DNA from: Halostagnicola kamekurae
GTDB lineage: Archaea > Halobacteriota > Halobacteria > Halobacteriales > Natrialbaceae
Assembly (NCBI RefSeq): GCF_900116205.1
Contig: NZ_FOZS01000002.1
Coordinates: 372,001-436,000 of the forward strand
Reading direction: 5' to 3'
DNA length: 64,000 nt
Under the pieces are notes generated by a model that saw nothing but the letters and a program-made list of their open reading frames with translations, was not told where the DNA came from and did no database searches. The position numbers were made by a program, and so were the translations under genes. Positions 37,747 through 46,070 of the stretch are shown here, piece after piece; the first letter of the stretch is position 1, and each line of letters begins with the position of its first letter.

Positions 37747-37881
37747 ATGTCCGCAACAGAAGCCACGAAAGACTTCCTCGCATCGCACCCACGACTGCTC
37801 GGCGCGCTGTTCACGCTTGTCATGCTGCTCGGGCAGGCGGGAACAGTGGCTGCAGGAAGCAATACCCAAGTAGGGCCGTAA
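37747..37881 (+). CDS. 44-aa haloarchaeal membrane/secreted peptide
   Basis: An ATG frame of 44 codons: a polar start MSATEATKDFLASHPR, then a hydrophobic helix LLGALFTLVMLLGQAGTVAA and a short tail ending in GP. I recognise this as a type repeated in haloarchaeal genomes (I believe in the DUF7503 group), with a conserved HPR before a helix and a Q-A-G stretch after it. The hydrophobic part could be a membrane anchor or a signal sequence ending at AAG. Too short for most gene finders, but the strong promoter and conserved pattern support it. Function unknown. Confidence 0.65.
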   Translation: MSATEATKDFLASHPRLLGALFTLVMLLGQAGTVAAGSNTQVGP

Positions 37882-37938
37882 TTCCAATCCGCTAAATTTT
37901 CCCGAAAATCGTTGGCTGTCGAGTTGGTAGTTTGGCTA

Positions 37939-40023
37939 CTATTCTAAGGTAAACGGACCGATTCCCTCGTTCCAATGAAGTTCGTCTTCAACAAGTATCG
38001 GTAATTCGTTCCACATGAGATATTCTTCGAGCGACTGTCTATCGACGTTCGAATACGGTGTATAACCCGGAGTGAGATGACGGTCGCTCACTGTTGGGAG
38101 GTTAGACGCCGTCGCTGATCCCAGTTTGAATTCTTTGGTTGAATACGTCTGGACAGAGAAATCAAGCCCGTGTTCGCAGTCTCTGTCGAGTTCGACAATT
38201 AGTGGTGCCCCGCCGTCGGTTTGGGCAATATCGATCGAGCCGTCGCCGACGATCAGATACTCGTCGCCGAGAACGGAGTTCTTTCGTGCGACCTCAAGCG
38301 CCGCGCGCAGGGGGAACCCGCGGTTGAGCAGTCGCGCCATCGTCCCACCGATCTCGACTGCGTGTTCGTTGATGACGTCACTGTAGGTGGTCACGCCGCC
38401 GAACGCCCCTCGTTTGGTGAGGGCGAGCCCCTGATCGTACGAGCGACAGGCGTTGAGGAAAAAGACGCTCACGTCGACGGAATCCAGCGATCGAACGTCG
38501 AGGTCGGTATCTGGACACCGAATGCCGTCTTCGGTCGCATGTCCGATGTAGTGGAAAAAGTCGTAGCCGCCGTCGGTCAGGAGCGAGGCGAGTCGGCTCG
38601 AGTCGACGCCGAACTCAGAGTGGACCTCGAACGGGAGCGATTCCCGGTTGCCGTAGACGTTATCGAGGAGGTCGTGCTCGTCTAGCATTCGCGCGTCGTT
38701 GCAAACGAGTAAAATCTCGATGGATTCGCTTCGAGCGGTGAACGATAACTGGTTGCGGTACGCGTCGATAGTCGCTTTCGAGGCGTTTTTGGGGATTCCG
38801 TCGCCGAACCACGCGTGCTCGATCGATTCGTCGGTCACGTTCGGTTTGACGAGCGCCCGGTCAGATTCCGGGGAAAACGTTCGTGTCGTTTCCGAGCGGC
38901 TGGCGGATCGGACGACCTGCGTCGGTGTCGTCTCGGGCGAGGGAATCGTCTCCGTCGTCGTTCCGCGCACCTCTCGAATCACCCCGAGTTCGTTGACGAT
39001 AAACGGGAGCAGTTCGACGCTCTCGGGGTTCGATGGAAGGTGTGCGGTTAGCGGCCACCGCGGCATGTACTGCTCGAGTTCGTCGAACGGCAACTCGAGA
39101 TAGCGCTCGAGTCGCTCCGGGAGCGACGCGGCGTACATCTCCGCTAAGTCGAACGGCAACTGATCCGCGAGCATCGTTCGCTCGTAGAGGTCGTACTGGA
39201 AGATCCCCTCGCCTCGCGTGATACAATCGAGGAAGAAAACGTGCTTCAGTACGGTCGCGACGTCGTCTTCGAACGCTTTTCCTTCGGTGCCGAGTGGATA
39301 TTCGAACCGTCCCGCTTCGATCGATGGGTCCGTTCCGATCCGGATCTGCGCGCCCAGATAGAAGGCGAGCGGTGCGGCCTGAAACAGACCCTGATACGTG
39401 TCGGGGATCGTGATCGTGATCTCGTTGTCGGGCAGTTCGATCGTGTCCGGAATCTCGAGGGAATCGCCGAGTTCGACGAGTGGCGGATGGCCGCGGAGCG
39501 TCGGCCACGTCCGCTCGGGCGAGAGCGTCTTCAGTGCGGACGGAAACGCGGAAATCGCTTCGGTCATCGACTCGAGGTTGGGTGGCGTCGTAATCGTGTT
39601 CGCCGGTTGGTCGTGCAGCGACCGAATTCCCAGTCTGACCCGCGTCTCCTGGTCGAACGAGAGTCGAATCGAGGTCAGTCCAATACTAACAGTTCCGGCG
39701 GATTCGATCCGAAAGTACAGTTTCATCGGCCCGCTGAAGCCGATGAATTGCGTTCGATCCTCTAGTCGTACCGTCTCTCCGACGTCGAGTTTCCCCTCGC
39801 TCCGCCCGGAGTCGTCGTGGAGCGTGACCGAGTAGACTTGATCGAACCTGAGTTCGTTCGTTTCGAAGGTACAAACCGTATCGACGGGAAAGTGAAAGTC
39901 GTCAGGAGATGCCGCTTCGGGCGCGACTCGTTGAGCCGTCTCTACTTGGATTCGACGTTGCTCGATCGAGTCGTAGATGTCGAGTCCCTGCTGTCGATTA
40001 GTTACTTCGAGTTCAATACTCAT
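37939..40023 (-). CDS. CHAT-domain (caspase-like) protein
   Basis: 694 residues. The C-terminal half (about 430-600) is a CHAT protease domain: the catalytic His is His495 in HYIGHA and the nucleophile Cys526 in FFLNACRSYDQG, followed by GGVTTYSDVI and GFPLRAALEVAR helices. The N-terminal 350 residues look like beta-rich sandwich domains with no motif I recognise. CHAT proteases elsewhere act in programmed death and in phage defence (for instance Csx29/TPR-CHAT). It lies 63 nt after an Orc1-like gene in the glpABC orientation. Substrate and trigger are unknown. Confidence 0.82.
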   Translation of the reverse strand: MSIELEVTNRQQGLDIYDSIEQRRIQVETAQRVAPEAASPDDFHFPVDTVCTFETNELRFDQVYSVTLHDDSGRSEGKLDVGETVRLEDRTQFIGFSGPMKLYFRIESAGTVSIGLTSIRLSFDQETRVRLGIRSLHDQPANTITTPPNLESMTEAISAFPSALKTLSPERTWPTLRGHPPLVELGDSLEIPDTIELPDNEITITIPDTYQGLFQAAPLAFYLGAQIRIGTDPSIEAGRFEYPLGTEGKAFEDDVATVLKHVFFLDCITRGEGIFQYDLYERTMLADQLPFDLAEMYAASLPERLERYLELPFDELEQYMPRWPLTAHLPSNPESVELLPFIVNELGVIREVRGTTTETIPSPETTPTQVVRSASRSETTRTFSPESDRALVKPNVTDESIEHAWFGDGIPKNASKATIDAYRNQLSFTARSESIEILLVCNDARMLDEHDLLDNVYGNRESLPFEVHSEFGVDSSRLASLLTDGGYDFFHYIGHATEDGIRCPDTDLDVRSLDSVDVSVFFLNACRSYDQGLALTKRGAFGGVTTYSDVINEHAVEIGGTMARLLNRGFPLRAALEVARKNSVLGDEYLIVGDGSIDIAQTDGGAPLIVELDRDCEHGLDFSVQTYSTKEFKLGSATASNLPTVSDRHLTPGYTPYSNVDRQSLEEYLMWNELPILVEDELHWNEGIGPFTLE

Positions 40024-40086
40024 GCTACCTCTTCACTATCTATCAATTGCGTGCAGAGTACAAAAAATAACCGCCGGTGTCTGACG

Positions 40087-41232
40087 CTACTCGGCGATCA
40101 GCGATCGAAACGCGATCGGCGAGAACCGCGGTTCGACCGTGCTCGGGCGCCGACCCGATCCCGTCGACTCGAGCCCGACACGCTCTAAAACCCCGATATC
40201 GGCCAGTTCGTACAGGAATCGCGTCGCGGTGCTCGCGGTGACCTCTGACTCCGCGTCGATCGCTCGAGCGACCTCGCGGATCGGTTTCGAGCCGTCCGAA
40301 ACTGACAGCAAATCGAGTAGTACCTGTTGACGGCTTTGTGACAATGCCAGCGTTCGATCGATGTGGATACCTGTTTTCGGCACGTCCGCGATCGCCGCCT
40401 CGAGGTCCGCCGCTCTGATCTGGTCCGCTCCGTCGTCGCTCGCACGAATCGCCGCGACGTACAGCGCCGCGAGGGCGTCGTGGGCGCTCCCGTCGGCCCA
40501 CTCGGCGACGCGGCGGATCGAATCGTGTGCCAACGCGCCGGCGGCGAGCCCGGTCGACGCCCGATCCGCGAGGATGTCGACGAGTTCGTGCTGTCGATAG
40601 GCCGGAACGGTGATCGTGGCGTCGTGCCAGTCGTCGGGTTCGCGCGCTCCCACGGCGACGGTTCGAACGGCGTCTCCGACCGGCTCGAGCAGGTCGAGAA
40701 CCCGATCGTAGGTCAGCGTCTCGGGTTCGTCGTGGTGATCGATCGCGACGATGGCCCGTCGGTCGGGGCGCTCGAGTCGGTCGATAACCCGCTCTCGCAG
40801 CTCGTCGGTGCCGACGCCGCTGGTCGGGACCGCGTCGTCGGATATCGTCGCGAGCGCGGCCCGGTAGAACGCGAACGGGGTCTGGACCCGTCGACCGTCG
40901 ACGTAGACGAACCAGGTCGTCGGACCCGCGCGGCCGGTCCGAGTCGACGTTCCGATCGCCCGCCCCGAGTCGCCGAAGGTTTGGTTCAGCGCCGCGAAAA
41001 GCGTCGTGACGATCGCCGACGTTCCCGAACCCGGCGGCCCGACGACCGCGGTGGGCGGGGGGAGGTCCCCGTCGAACACCGGCTCGAGCGCGTCGAGACA
41101 CTGCTCGAGTACCGAGCCGCGACCGACGGGTTCGGTCGCGTGAACGGCGGGGCTGAGGTACTCGCGGTCGACGACGAGCCGGCCCCCGTTGTGTGCGGAC
41201 CGTCGGCGAGCGATGCGATCGCGCAGGTCCAT
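40087..41232 (-). CDS. Orc1/Cdc6-like protein with degenerate P-loop
   Basis: 381 residues. The layout is that of Orc1/Cdc6: an N-terminal segment, an AAA+ core, a lid region and a C-terminal winged-helix (LALSQSRQQVLLDLL through ASTATRFLYELADIGVL). The Walker A position reads GPPGSGTS (65-72): the Lys is Thr71, so normal ATP hydrolysis is doubtful. The Walker B region reads VAIDHHDEPE, also atypical. The ATG overlaps the glpC stop (ATGA), so translation is coupled to glycerol-3-phosphate dehydrogenase. It may bind DNA as a regulator rather than initiate replication; this is inference. Confidence 0.82.
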   Translation of the reverse strand: MDLRDRIARRRSAHNGGRLVVDREYLSPAVHATEPVGRGSVLEQCLDALEPVFDGDLPPPTAVVGPPGSGTSAIVTTLFAALNQTFGDSGRAIGTSTRTGRAGPTTWFVYVDGRRVQTPFAFYRAALATISDDAVPTSGVGTDELRERVIDRLERPDRRAIVAIDHHDEPETLTYDRVLDLLEPVGDAVRTVAVGAREPDDWHDATITVPAYRQHELVDILADRASTGLAAGALAHDSIRRVAEWADGSAHDALAALYVAAIRASDDGADQIRAADLEAAIADVPKTGIHIDRTLALSQSRQQVLLDLLSVSDGSKPIREVARAIDAESEVTASTATRFLYELADIGVLERVGLESTGSGRRPSTVEPRFSPIAFRSLIAE

Positions 41233-42698
41233 CAGGCCGCGTCCCCTCCGCCCGCTTCGGGCCCGTCGACCAGCGCCGCCGAGAGTATCTCGAGCGGGTG
41301 GTCGATCTCGTAGCCGGTCCCGTGTTCCATCTGCATCGCGCAGGTGGGACACTCCGTCATCCCCGCCTCGGCGTCGATCTGCTCCATGTGCTCGAACATC
41401 TCCTCGCCGATTTTCATCGACGTCTCGTAGTGTTCTTCCTTCCAGCCGTAGGTACCGGAGATTCCCGAACACGAGTCGCCGACGTCGTGCGCGTCGATGC
41501 CGTCGATACTCGAGAGCAGTTCGACGGTCTGGCCGTCGAGGCCCTGGTTGCGCGCGTGACAGGGCGTGTGATAGGCGACGTCCGCCGAGTCGACGCTTGC
41601 GTCGGCGAGTTCGTCCTCGAGGTCCTCGTGAACCCGCAGGTACTCGAGGGCCTCCCAGGTGTGTTCGGCGACCGACTCGGTGTCCTCGAAGTCAAAGAGT
41701 TCGGGGTACTCCTGGCGGAGCGACATCGAGCAGGACGTACAGGAGGCGATCACGTCCGCCCCCGCCTCGATCGCCGAGCCGAGTTCGTCGACGTTCGTCT
41801 CGGCAGCGCGCTCGGCGTCGTCTAACATCCCGTTCGCGTACATCGGGGTCCCCGAACACCGCTGGTCGGGAACCACGACCTCGTAGCCGAAGTGTTCGAA
41901 AACCTCCACCATCGCCTTGCCGACCTCGGGCGTGTTGTAGTTCGAATAACAGCCGTGGAAGTACGCGACCCGCTTTCGCTCGTCGGCACTCGAGTCGTCT
42001 CGGCGCGTTCTGGCTTCTCGCGCGTTCTCCCTCGAGGCGGCGGCCCCGCCCCGCTTTTCCCACCACTCGCGGAACGTCTCCGTCGCGAAGGCGGGGAACG
42101 TCCGCTCGCCGGTGATCCCCAACAGCTTCTCGTTTACGACCTGTGTCACTGTCAACCCCATCACGAAGTTCGTGAGTCGAGGTACTTTACTTCCGATGCG
42201 AGCCATGGTGCCGTAGTTCGAGAGGAGCCGGTTCCGCCAGTACTCTCGGGAGAGCTTGCTCATGTTCTCTTCGACGTACTCGCCTCGGGCCGTGTTGTGC
42301 ATCTGGGAGAGGGGTACTTCCGAGGGACAGGCGTTATCACAGCGCATGCAGTTCGAACACTTCATCACCGAGTCGTCGATGTCGTGGTCGTCCTGTCGCT
42401 TGAGCCGCCACTGCTCGGGCCCCTGGAACTTCGGGCCGGGGAACTCGTCGTCGACCTCGGCGACGGGACAGTTCGTGTCGCACGTCGAGCACTTGTAACA
42501 GTCGTCCGCGCCCGGCCGGAGGTCCATCTCCTCGGCTTCCGGAAAGACCTGTACCGGTTCGAACTCGTCGTCTCCCGATCCGTCGTCCGCTGGTTGGTGT
42601 GTCTCACTCATCGAATCACCGTCGTCGCTCGAGTCGCCGTAATCGCCCGCCGACCGGCTTCGGTCGGCCGTTTCGGTCGAATCCGCGGATTCTCGCAC
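41232..42698 (-). CDS. glpC: anaerobic glycerol-3-phosphate dehydrogenase subunit C
   Basis: 488 residues. Two ferredoxin-type [4Fe-4S] motifs stand near residues 70-125: CYKCSTCDTNCP and CSNCMRCDNACP. Two CCG-type cysteine-rich domains follow (GCYSNYNTPEVG with CSGTPMYANG, and CTSCSMSLRQ with CHARNQGL and CSGISGTYGW). GlpC passes electrons from GlpAB to the membrane quinone pool. The first 29 residues up to a second Met (42611) are low-complexity Asp/Ser, so the true start may be 42611. Its stop overlaps the start of the Orc1-like gene. Confidence 0.94.
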   Translation of the reverse strand: MRESADSTETADRSRSAGDYGDSSDDGDSMSETHQPADDGSGDDEFEPVQVFPEAEEMDLRPGADDCYKCSTCDTNCPVAEVDDEFPGPKFQGPEQWRLKRQDDHDIDDSVMKCSNCMRCDNACPSEVPLSQMHNTARGEYVEENMSKLSREYWRNRLLSNYGTMARIGSKVPRLTNFVMGLTVTQVVNEKLLGITGERTFPAFATETFREWWEKRGGAAASRENAREARTRRDDSSADERKRVAYFHGCYSNYNTPEVGKAMVEVFEHFGYEVVVPDQRCSGTPMYANGMLDDAERAAETNVDELGSAIEAGADVIASCTSCSMSLRQEYPELFDFEDTESVAEHTWEALEYLRVHEDLEDELADASVDSADVAYHTPCHARNQGLDGQTVELLSSIDGIDAHDVGDSCSGISGTYGWKEEHYETSMKIGEEMFEHMEQIDAEAGMTECPTCAMQMEHGTGYEIDHPLEILSAALVDGPEAGGGDAA

Positions 42699-42732
42699 TC
42701 GCCTGTCGTCCGCTCGCTGGTCGTTCGCCCGC

Positions 42733-44076
42733 TCATCGGTCCACCTCCTCGCCGGCAGCGGCCCCCGCCGCGTAACCGGTCGAAAGCGACACGCCGCCGC
42801 CGGATTTCTCCGCGGGCGCGTCGAACCCGCCTAGCACGCCGCCCGCGGCGCGCAGGTTCGAAAACTCGCGTTCGCCGTCAGCCCCGAGCGGGTACAACTC
42901 CCGATCGACCGCGAGGCCGAACCGGGCGAAGGGATGTTCGCCGAACGCCTCGTCGGCGAACCAGTCGTACCGATCCTCGCTGTGGGCGACGTGGCAATCG
43001 AAGATCGGCTCGTAGACCCGTTCGCGGTCGGACTGGACCCCCTTGCCGACCAGTCCGCCAGTCGCGAGGACGTACTGGTCCGCGCTGTAGGGAACCCGTT
43101 TTCGCTTCCGATCGACGAGGACGCGGTCGATACGCCCGCGGCTAGCGGCGGCCCCGTCCGCGTCGACGGACTCGTAATCGACGACCGGAACGCCGGTCGT
43201 CACCCGGACACCCGCCTCCTCGAGCGCGTCGTAGAGCAGGTCCTCGAGCCGGATGCCGGGAAGGCTCGGCGGCCCCATCGGCACCTCGAAGACGTCGACG
43301 CCGAGCCGTTCCGCGAGGTCTCGGCGAACGGTGTCCGCGTGGTCGTCGCCGAGTATCGCGGGCAGTCCGACTCGAGACTCTCCCTCGAGTTCCGCGCCGA
43401 TCGCGTGGGCGAGCGCCGCCCGTGCGGAGGCCGCGCCGGCACCCGAATCGACCGATTCGTCGCGCTCGAGGATGTGGGCGTACCGGGTTATCTTCGCGTC
43501 GTCCCGTTCGATTCCCGGGAACGAGAGCGTGACGCCGCGGCTCTCGAACGGAACTCCGGCGGCCTCGAGGTGGGACGCGGCCAGCGGGGCGTCGAAGTCG
43601 GGGAGGGTTTCGAAGCCGACCAACAGGGTCGACCGCGGATCGCTCGCGATCCCTGCGGCGGTCGTCGCCGGGTAGCGAGCGGTCGGCTTGACGGTTCCGC
43701 CGTGGGTCGGCACGAGCGCGTTCGCGTCGGTGTGGTCGCCCGCGTAGGCCTCGCCGACGACCGAGTCGAAGAACAGAAGCGACTCGCGGACCGCCTCGAG
43801 GCCGACCCGCTCGTAGGGGTGGCCCTCGGGGAGGTCCGGAATGGCCTCGAACGGATCGACCAGCGGCGTCGGTTCTCTCTCCTCGCGCTCGCCGCCCGTG
43901 CCGGCGACCGCCGTCGGCTCGTAGCCGAGCACGTCGATCAGTCCGCTGGCGTGGCGGAGCGTGCTCTGCTTGTAGCTGATCAGTCGAACCGTCGCGTCGC
44001 GTTCGGCAGCCGAGAGGGCGGCCGTCGCGCCCGCCAGCCCGCCGCCGATGACGAGGACGTCGTCTTCGATGGCCAT
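42733..44076 (-). CDS. glpB: anaerobic glycerol-3-phosphate dehydrogenase subunit B
   Basis: 447 residues from the Met at 44076, one base after the glpA stop. The N terminus VLVIGGGLAGATAAL is a Rossmann dinucleotide-binding motif, followed by SGLIDVLGYEP, conserved in GlpB. A C-terminal GG-rich segment (AAGGVLGGFDA near 405) completes the flavin-binding fold. GlpB works with GlpA and GlpC to oxidise sn-glycerol 3-phosphate to dihydroxyacetone phosphate. Start codons further upstream overlap glpA and are unlikely. Confidence 0.92.
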   Translation of the reverse strand: MAIEDDVLVIGGGLAGATAALSAAERDATVRLISYKQSTLRHASGLIDVLGYEPTAVAGTGGEREEREPTPLVDPFEAIPDLPEGHPYERVGLEAVRESLLFFDSVVGEAYAGDHTDANALVPTHGGTVKPTARYPATTAAGIASDPRSTLLVGFETLPDFDAPLAASHLEAAGVPFESRGVTLSFPGIERDDAKITRYAHILERDESVDSGAGAASARAALAHAIGAELEGESRVGLPAILGDDHADTVRRDLAERLGVDVFEVPMGPPSLPGIRLEDLLYDALEEAGVRVTTGVPVVDYESVDADGAAASRGRIDRVLVDRKRKRVPYSADQYVLATGGLVGKGVQSDRERVYEPIFDCHVAHSEDRYDWFADEAFGEHPFARFGLAVDRELYPLGADGEREFSNLRAAGGVLGGFDAPAEKSGGGVSLSTGYAAGAAAGEEVDR

Positions 44077-44077
44077 C

Positions 44078-45760
44078 TCAGCGCTCGCCCCCCGGACCGC
44101 CGTCGAACGCGTCGAAGGCGATCCGTTCGTCGACACCCGCCGGATCCCGGTCTCGGTTCATCGTCGTCGCGTGGAGCGCGTAGTTGAGCATCGCCTGCGA
44201 GAGCTGTTCGCCCCAAAGGGCGTGGCGCTGGCCCTTCCAACGCTCCTGAAACAGCTCGTCGAGCGCCGCCCGCGTCGTCGCCTCGTCGTACTCGGGGTGG
44301 AGTTCGCAGGCCAACTGCTGGCAGCAAAAGCCGCCCTGACAGTTCCCCATCGAGGCCCGAGTTCGGATCCGAACCGCGTTGAGATCCGAGCCCGATTGAT
44401 TGATCGCGTCCTGTACCTCCGCTCGCGTCACGCCCTCGCAGGCACAGAGCACCGGATTCGGCTCCTCGGTCTCGAGGACGGCCTCGGATCGACTTCCGAG
44501 TCGCTGTTTGCTGCGTCGCGCGACCGGCGACCGGAGCCCGAAGTCGTCCATCCCGCGCTCGAGAACCGCGAGGTTCTCGCTGCCGGGGAGCGCCGCGTCG
44601 GCGGTGTCACAGCTCGCGCGAACGCCGAGTTTGTCACAGACGTGGTCTGCGATTTCCTCGGCCATCGCCCGGTAGGTGGTGAACTTCCCGCCGACGATGG
44701 TCGACATGCCCGAGACGCCGTCCCTGTCGTCGTGATCGAGCAGGAAGAAGTCCCGGGTGATGTCGGTCGGATCCTGCGTGCCGGTTCCCGGCGGTTCGTA
44801 CAGCGGTCGAACGCCCCAGAACGAGCGGATCGTTCGCGACTCCGAAAGGATCGGGAGCAGTTCCGAGAGCGTATCTATCATCATGTCGACCTCCCACTCC
44901 TCCTCGGGGTAGTCGTCGGGGTCGTCGACCTCCTCGTCGGTCGTCCCCAGGATCGCGGTGGTCTCGTGGGGGACGACGATGTCCGCGTCCCCTTTCGGAC
45001 GGCAGCGGTTGATGACGGTGTCGACCTGCCGGACGTTCATGATCGTCATCACGCCCTTCGAGGGTCGAACCGCGACCTCGAGGTCCGCCATCGCGCCGAT
45101 CTGTCCGGCCCACGCGCCGGTCGCGTTCACGACGTAGTCGGCGGTGATCTCCTCGGTGGTGCCGGCCGCGCCGTGGTCTCGCGTTCCCGGTCCCGAATCG
45201 TGTCTCACCTCGACGCCGTAGACGTCGTCGCCGTCCCGCAGGAGGTCGACGACCTCGGCGTGGGTTTCGACGCGCGCGCCGTGGTTCTCCGCGTCCATCG
45301 CGTTCGCGACGCAGAGCCTGAACGGATCCACCGCGCCGTCGGGGACCTCGATCGCCCGCTTGACGTCGCTCGCGAGGTAGGGTTCGACCTCGCGGGCCTC
45401 GCGTCCCGAGAGGACTTCGGCCGGAATGTTACACTCCCGACACCCCTCGAGCTTTTCCCGAAAGTACTCGTCCGGGTCTTCCGGGCGCTGGACGAACAGG
45501 CCGCCGGTCTCCTCGACGCAGTGGCCCGCGATCTCGCGAAGCGTTTCGTTTTCCTCGATGCACTCGGTCGCGCTGGCCTGATCGGAGACCGCGTATCGCC
45601 CGCCGCTGTGTAACAGCCCGTGCATTCGGCCGGTCGTTCCGTCAGTCAGGTTGCCTCGCTCGACGAGAGTCACCTCGAGTCCGCGCCGCGCCAGATCCCT
45701 GGCGGTCCCACAGCCGGTCGAGCCGCCGCCGAGAACGAGGACCTCCGTATCGTGTGCCAT
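44078..45760 (-). CDS. glpA: glycerol-3-phosphate dehydrogenase subunit A (FAD)
   Basis: 560 residues. [21 protein letters not shown] (about 6-26) binds [17 protein letters not shown] near 45 and the [12 protein letters not shown]-like region ([10 protein letters not shown] near 200) are typical of DAO-fold glycerol-3-phosphate dehydrogenases. The C-terminal 100 residues hold a BFD-like [2Fe-2S] domain with [11 protein letters not shown] and CQGGFCCQ. First gene of a leftward operon glpA-glpB-glpC; divergent from glpK across a 310-nt control region. Haloarchaea use this pathway for glycerol from Dunaliella and lipids. Confidence 0.95.
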   Translation of the reverse strand: MAHDTEVLVLGGGSTGCGTARDLARRGLEVTLVERGNLTDGTTGRMHGLLHSGGRYAVSDQASATECIEENETLREIAGHCVEETGGLFVQRPEDPDEYFREKLEGCRECNIPAEVLSGREAREVEPYLASDVKRAIEVPDGAVDPFRLCVANAMDAENHGARVETHAEVVDLLRDGDDVYGVEVRHDSGPGTRDHGAAGTTEEITADYVVNATGAWAGQIGAMADLEVAVRPSKGVMTIMNVRQVDTVINRCRPKGDADIVVPHETTAILGTTDEEVDDPDDYPEEEWEVDMMIDTLSELLPILSESRTIRSFWGVRPLYEPPGTGTQDPTDITRDFFLLDHDDRDGVSGMSTIVGGKFTTYRAMAEEIADHVCDKLGVRASCDTADAALPGSENLAVLERGMDDFGLRSPVARRSKQRLGSRSEAVLETEEPNPVLCACEGVTRAEVQDAINQSGSDLNAVRIRTRASMGNCQGGFCCQQLACELHPEYDEATTRAALDELFQERWKGQRHALWGEQLSQAMLNYALHATTMNRDRDPAGVDERIAFDAFDGGPGGER

Positions 45761-46070
45761 CCCTTCACCAACACGTTGGGCCCAGTCCTCTTTATTTTAT
45801 CGACACCGTACAACCATCCATAATAAATTCGATCGCACCGACTCGACCCGAAGTACTATGTGGTGTGTGATTGTACCGTATGCCGTGAATTGCCAGGGCC
45901 CGAGAGATACCGTGAAGCTGCAGTTTCCATCGTCTATACCGGGTTCCAGTTCGATCTCGATCCGTCGGACTTTGAGTATGCACGGAAACATTTATCACGA
46001 TCGTAGATATTGTTTACCACTAACACGCGATCGTCGATAAACTATCGCGTGACTTCCAGGGTGACTACCA
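45761..46070. promoter_or_regulatory. divergent glpA/glpK control region with operator-like repeats
   Basis: No gene. Near glpK, CACGCGAT (46024-46031) and ATCGCGTG (46044-46051) form a perfect 8-bp inverted repeat with a 12-nt spacer, 19 nt before the glpK GTG; an AT-rich TATA-like ATTGTTTACC (46009-46018) lies just before it. Near glpA, CCAAC and GTTGG (45768-45779) make a short palindrome 7 nt from the ATG, preceded on the minus strand by a TATA-like GATAAAATAAAG. A DeoR-type GlpR represses glp genes in Haloferax; these repeats are candidate sites, not proven. Confidence 0.5.

Noticed and set aside
45651-46040. 129-codon plus-strand frame across the glpA start and glp control region
   Set aside because: It overlaps the glpA N terminus in antisense and the divergent promoters and has no recognisable sequence.
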